This document shows positions 59,796 to 64,000 of a DNA stretch of 64,000 nucleotides, piece after piece. The position numbers and the translations under genes are program-made. Numbering within the stretch: position 1 is the stretch's first letter; each line of letters begins with the position of its first letter. The notes under the pieces were generated by a model. It saw only the letters and a list, made by a program, of their open reading frames with translations. It did no database searches and had not been told where the DNA came from. The stretch comes from Siphonodentalium dalli (lineage: Eukaryota > Mollusca > Scaphopoda > Gadilida > Siphonodentaliidae), in contig CP136063.1 of NCBI GenBank assembly GCA_032622095.1, forward strand, positions 38,348,106-38,412,105. The letters run 5' to 3'.

Positions 59796-61933
59796 ATATA
59801 GACACGTATTTCTTATAAAAATTACTGGATTCTTACCTCGTCCAAGTCGTCTACGCCACGACACAGCTCCACCCATCTCTCTTCCGAAGGCAACCCAGGT
59901 GGTAGCCACGCTTTTAGCTTTTTGTTCCGCCCTTCCAAAACAAAGTCCCCACCTTCACCTTTGCTCGAGTGGCCAGACAGAGAAAACGCCAAATTTTTAT
60001 CCACTAATAGTCGCACATCGTCTGGCATCAACACTCTTGTAAATGTATATCGTAGATAAATTTCACGATAATTCGGAGAATTGGTCAAGAAAAATAGAAG
60101 GCAAAGTTTTGTCAAAGCAGCATTAATAATTATGGAATTGTTCCTTCTTATACCAGCCCTGAATAGATCAAATGCGAATAAATATGTAAATGTCATTTTG
60201 AACATGAATTTCAAATTTAAATTGTGGCTCTTTTGAACATAATTATAAAGTCCTTCTTCCGAAACATTTTCACTGCACACATTAGCATGTTGAATATAAT
60301 TGGTAAGAATTTCATCCCTGGTGCCATTAAATAGAATCTGTAAAATTTGCCATGATTTATGGTGGTCAGAGCACTTTAAACAGGTAGACATAGCCTTAGG
60401 CGACTTAAAGCCTAACATGTCTGCCAAATTGCACACAACAATGTCCCAGTATATTTTAAAAAACGATTTCACCAAGTTTATTTCAAAATGTCCAAAACCT
60501 GGCATCACAAGAATGTCCCCATACTTCCTATCAGAAGGCTCAATTGTATACCCCTTGATAGCATGGGACTTAAGTTGGTGTTCAATAAATGCAACATCAC
60601 CCGTAAACTCAAGAGAACACTGTCTACACTGAAACATAGTGTCAATGAGTCTATGTGCCAGTGTGTACGGTGACCCATCACAGCCAAGGATAGTCCACGC
60701 CCGACCACTAGGATGGGTTGATGCATTCAATAGTTTATCCAATATTATTGTCACAGAATCGTATCCATTTGGATTGACAAATATAGGTTCACCTAAAACA
60801 GCAGCTGGTGGTGAAATTGGATGGCAGCTGTCTACAAATGAATACTTATCATTTTTCGGAGCACATGACGTTTCAAATGTGGGCTTTGAATCTGAGAATT
60901 TCACAATATTAACTTTATCACTTGAAGTCGTAGTCGTAGAATTACTGGTTACCAGCTCCTTTAAGACAATATCAATATATTTGGATCGTTCGGTTCGGAA
61001 ACAAATTTCATCATTTTCGATAACAGTTTTAACTTTGCAGAACAGCGACTTCCGTTCAGAACATTTTATGAAATTCCACTGCATGGGCGAAAGAGAACTT
61101 TCCCACTGAAGCTTAGACATTGCATCGGGTATTAGATGCAAAACATTTGTCATAACACTCAACGTTGGCTTTGAATTATCCATCACCCTCCACCTCTTGC
61201 CGAGAACCTGATTGTTATCGAAAAAAGTTATGACATCACCTTCATCCGGAACCACGTTTGGCACATTACCATTTTCAGAGATCCATTTTCGTATGGTGGT
61301 ATGGGAACCTGAAGGCCGAACATTGGCGTTCAAACCACAAATTGTTTTACTCCCGGTCAAATAGTGAGTCAACAAATTTAATGAGAATGAAAATGGTCCT
61401 ATATAATTTACACATCTTGAATTTATGATTTGTTCCATTGATAAACACAAAGAATTCAATTTCCGTGGACTGCTTGATGGAGAACAAGTAGTGACTCCGA
61501 GAAGAAATTTACAAATTGTTTGGTTTTGCGAGGTTAACCAAACGGAGGTAGAAAACTGTTTTAAATAATTTACATTGTAACATCCAACTGTTCCACTTTT
61601 CCCTCTATCCAACACATCATCACTTTGACTTTTTCCCAACTCAAATGCTAACAGTTGTAGTTGATCGGGCGAAAGTTTTCCCTCTCGAATTGCCGTTAAA
61701 ACTTCATTAAAAGCATCAGTCTCACGAGAGTTGTTATCCACAAGACCATTTTGAGAAAAATTTACACAGGCGGTGCACAGCCACCGGAACCGGGCAGACA
61801 GAAAACCCTGAGAAATTAGTCCATCGGTTTCAGATTTCTTAAATTTTTTGTGGTCTCTTCCATGGAGAGTGAAAGTCTTACCCTGAGAAAATTCAGCGTG
61901 TTTAGTACAGGAACAGTTTCGTGTCGGTGGCAT
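56486..61933 (-). CDS. Transposase-like protein, five exons, about 903 residues
   Basis: Exons: 61,933-59,837; 57,876-57,739; 57,443-57,260; 57,154-56,927; 56,550-56,486. Every junction is GT-AG and every phase agrees, giving one unbroken frame. The ATG has an in-frame TAG two codons upstream. Landmarks: N-terminal Cys pairs (C7/C9, C53/C56); FFDNNQ with D239; GCDGSPY with D419; a C2H2-type insert C436-x2-C439-x12-H452-x4-H457; GHFEINLVK with H482/E484; SDHHKSWQ; SKGEGGDFVLE; WLPPGLP. D239, D419 and E484 are the likely catalytic triad of an RNase-H-like DDE transposase (inference). From memory the C-terminal motifs resemble a repeat-associated family in cnidarian and mollusc genomes, perhaps that called DUF6589; not verified. 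Exons 2-5 add a basic segment, a probable coiled coil and an acidic tail ending PPLESD. Confidence 0.8.
59791..59796 (+). terminator. Poly(A) signal of the plus-strand transposon gene
   Basis: AATAAA overlaps the TAA stop. The signal ends 41 bp before the splice donor end of the opposite-strand exon 1 (59,837), so the two genes meet almost without spacing. Confidence 0.5.
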
Positions 61934-62569
61934 GCTCTATTGTAAGATGAACGTTCCAAATTTTCAGGTGGAATAAACAAGGTCGGTATCACCCCCATGT
62001 TATGTTTGATATGAATCCACAAACTAGCCAATCGTGTGCGTTTATTTTGAGAAACTCATAGCAAAAAAGTTGTGCATGAGCTAGTATTACATGTTTTGGG
62101 GAATACTGCCATTTGATTGGCGAAATCCCACGTCGGCAGATCGGATTAGGACTCGACGGCCATGCATGGGCGATAATCTGTGGAAGAATTGTTACTATTT
62201 CGGGCCAAAACTCACCAGAGAAGGCTTCTCTTGATACATTTGACTCTTCACTTACACAAGAAATTCTTCAAGTCACAAATTATGTATAGTTGTCTATATG
62301 ATGTGCCATACTTTCATAATGTACCGCTTAATATCTGTAGATACCGTTACAAATAGTACGCTGCATCGTTCAATAAACGTTACTCGTAAGTAAATTTAAA
62401 TGCTTGAGATGTGTACTGCATTTCAACGCGAACTTCCGGTTTGGGAGCAGGAAGAAATATGGATGAATTGTGAGAGAAAATATCTTTATTTCCAAGCTAT
62501 TTAACGATTCGATAGCATAGAAAATAGTACCAGGTTTATTTCCTCCGCCCACCATAAGTGGTTACTTTA
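61934..62569 (-). promoter_or_regulatory. Upstream region of the transposase-like gene
   Basis: No further coding exon is seen between the ATG and the right inverted repeat. 'Ccaat' motifs occur in both orientations (about 62,027 and 62,115). A clear TATA box is not visible. The transcript start is unknown, and an untranslated upstream exon is possible because 'ttacaatag' just before the ATG could act as a weak acceptor. Confidence 0.3.
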
Positions 62570-62806
62570 CAAACAAAAACAGTATCGCTGTATCGACAAA
62601 AGGCAACATTATGTCACAAAGCAAATGACGGTTCTGATTTGGTAAAAAGTAAGTCGAGAATAGGGTCACCTAATTTAGATGCGCAAATTAGCGCGTCCTG
62701 TTAATTAACGAAAAACCACCGCTTTGAGAGTAGAATATATAGCTGAATACAGCTAGGTTAGCTGAATACAGCTATTGTAGCTGTATTCTCACATTTGCCA
62801 GACCTG
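62570..62806 (-). repeat. Right terminal inverted repeat
   Basis: Reverse complement of 55,432-55,668 without a visible mismatch. Outer end ...GCCAGACCTG, followed by TTTAATG. Confidence 0.95.
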
Positions 62807-62887
62807 TTTAATGTCTCTTTTTGCCCAATAATAGCTCGATGACAAGTATCCAACAATTTGTTGCCTTGAGCATGTCTTTGAATGGGC

Positions 62888-63414
62888 TTAAAGATGGATT
62901 ATCTCTTTAAATAACAAATTTTAGATAGTTGTGTGAGTATAAAATAATAGATATGAAATGAAGACCTATGTCCGGAAAAGCTTCTATCAATTAATATTGA
63001 TTTCATTTCGAATATTAAATCGGTATCGTTTATGTTACTATTTTTATAACAGACCATTCGGATAATACCATATTGCGATATAGAGCACTGGGCTGTTCCT
63101 ATGGCTACACACCGAAAGTCAAATGTCCCAGATTGATTGTTTATATTGTTTGGTGCCACATATATAAGCGATAATTAGTAAAATTGACGTTTATTTGTTA
63201 CAAAATTGTACAATAAAATTTCTGGTCTTGGTTAACAGTAATCACGATTGTTCGTTAGCTGAACAAACAGGCCTTTTTAGACCAGAAAATATTCGAAATA
63301 AAATGAATATTAATCGATAGAAGCAATTCCGGACAGGAGTCTTCGATTCAAATCTAATATTTTACACCCGGTAGCTATATAATACATGTTTACAAAGAGA
63401 TAATCCACCTTTAA
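62888..63414. mobile_element. MITE, family 'TTAAAG' (copy F)
   Basis: Full-length, 527 bp, ends ttaaagatggattatctc and gagataatccacctttaa. It lies 82 bp outside the 7.4-kb transposon and is the copy closest in sequence to copy A. Confidence 0.85.
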
Positions 63415-63613
63415 TATGATGTGTAGTGAACTACACTTAATGTGTACATCAATTTCTACACATTTGTGTACCCCATTTCTAATAGTGTGGGAAAGTGTAA
63501 AATTATACACCATGAAAGAGTAGCCATACTTACACAAATATAGTAATTTTTACACTTACTCAATTTCTACTCTAATAACGGATTGGATAAACTTTTGTGT
63601 AGATTTTCTACAC
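63415..63613. other. Short segment rich in TGTGTAG/CTACAC motifs
   Basis: Between MITE F and the zinc-finger gene, 'tgtgtag', 'tacac' and 'ttctacac' recur in both orientations. Possibly a small foldback repeat, not resolved. Confidence 0.3.
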
Positions 63614-64000
63614 TTATGTTTTTTTCAGTACAACAACACCATGATACGGGCGATCTCCTGCGTGGATCCTCTTATGTCTCGTCAGGTTACATAACTGAGT
63701 AAATGATTTCTCGCACATATCACATTGGTACGGGCGATCTCCTGTGTGGACCCATTTATGTATGGTAAGGCTACCCGAATGAGCAAATGATTTATCGCAC
63801 ACCTCACACTGATACGGCCGGTCTCCGCTGTGGATCCTCTTATGTCTGGCCAGGCTACACCGCTGAGTAAATGATTTCTCGCACATATCACATTGATATG
63901 GGCGATCTCCTGTGTGGATCCTCTTATGTTGCTTCAAACGGTTCGACGTAGTAAATGATTTCTCGCACGAGTCACAATGATACGGGCGATCGCCGGTGTG
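63614..64000 (-). CDS. C2H2 zinc-finger protein, 3' end (runs off the window)
   Basis: Open from the window edge to TAA at 63,614-63,616, 128 codons visible. Four fingers are seen: HCDSCEKSFTTSNRLKQH, QCDMCEKSFTQRCSLARH, QCEVCDKSFAHSGSLTIH and QCDMCEKSFTQLCNLTRH. They are joined by HTGDRPY-type linkers, and a short tail (VVVLKKT) ends the protein. Same family as the gene at 6.8 kb but opposite strand and without visible decay. The N-terminus, and so any extra domain, lies beyond the window. Confidence 0.85.
   Translation of the reverse strand, partial: HTGDRPYHCDSCEKSFTTSNRLKQHKRIHTGDRPYQCDMCEKSFTQRCSLARHKRIHSGDRPYQCEVCDKSFAHSGSLTIHKWVHTGDRPYQCDMCEKSFTQLCNLTRHKRIHAGDRPYHGVVVLKKT

Larger units (their letters stand above)
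55432..62806. mobile_element. 7.4-kb two-gene DNA transposon with 237-bp terminal inverted repeats
   Basis: Perfect inverted repeats of 237 bp bound the element, whose outer ends read CAGGTCTGGCAAATG. Inside are two spliced genes on opposite strands with interdigitated exons. One is a 903-residue transposase-like protein (minus) and the other a MADS-like/PHD/RGG protein (plus). Both flanks show TT next to the ends (gcagTT|CAGG and CCTG|TTtaat), so a 2-bp duplication is possible but unproven. By eye the two repeats are identical, which implies recent insertion or gene conversion. The superfamily is not recognised with confidence. Confidence 0.85.

Overview
The window is eukaryotic, most likely from a repeat-rich marine invertebrate. 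Coding exons are scattered and flanked by GT-AG splice sites. AT-rich DNA is filled with LINEs, a tRNA-derived SINE, MITEs, foldback elements and long minisatellites. Gene content (DRPYQCD-type C2H2 zinc-finger arrays, membrane-anchored UDP-glycosyltransferases) and a tandem repeat carrying a 'gggccataactct' core suggest a mollusc-like lophotrochozoan. That placement is an inference from recall; no marker gene proves it.

Layout. 1-6.8 kb: non-coding, with a MITE, a 'tttgcgataaatc' repeat and a 161-bp tandem array. 6.84-9.3 kb: a C2H2 zinc-finger gene with 21 copies of a 17-residue N-terminal repeat, followed by decayed fingers. 9.3-12 kb: a 51-bp array, a 50-bp array built from a MITE terminus, and nested MITEs. 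12.7-15.3 kb: two LINE remnants and a SINE. 17.5-19.0 kb: a UDP-glycosyltransferase exon on the minus strand, with a MITE (itself carrying a foldback element) just upstream of its splice acceptor. 20-21.8 kb: degenerate minisatellite and a 1.1-kb dispersed repeat. 23.7-27.2 kb: an almost complete LINE with one in-frame stop. 28-47 kb: mostly repeats, including a 1.33-kb direct duplication with Helitron-like ends, a second 1.1-kb repeat, a 36-bp array, a nested foldback element and a 2.85-kb minisatellite. 50.2-51.8 kb: a second glycosyltransferase on the plus strand with a stop just before its membrane anchor. 52.2-54.2 kb: a satellite with a 613-bp higher-order period.

The most interesting segment is 55,432-62,806. 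Two 237-bp terminal inverted repeats, identical by eye, bound a 7.4-kb DNA transposon. The minus strand carries a five-exon gene whose splicing predicts an uninterrupted protein of about 903 residues, with a DDE-transposase-like core and an internal C2H2 finger. The plus strand carries a second five-exon gene whose exons sit inside the introns of the first. It reads as a MADS-box-like DNA-binding domain, a PHD finger and an RGG tail, but contains two apparent one-base frame breaks. A reasonable model is transposase plus accessory DNA/chromatin-binding protein. I do not recognise this combination as a described superfamily.

The window ends with another MITE and the 3' part of a second C2H2 zinc-finger gene running off the right edge.
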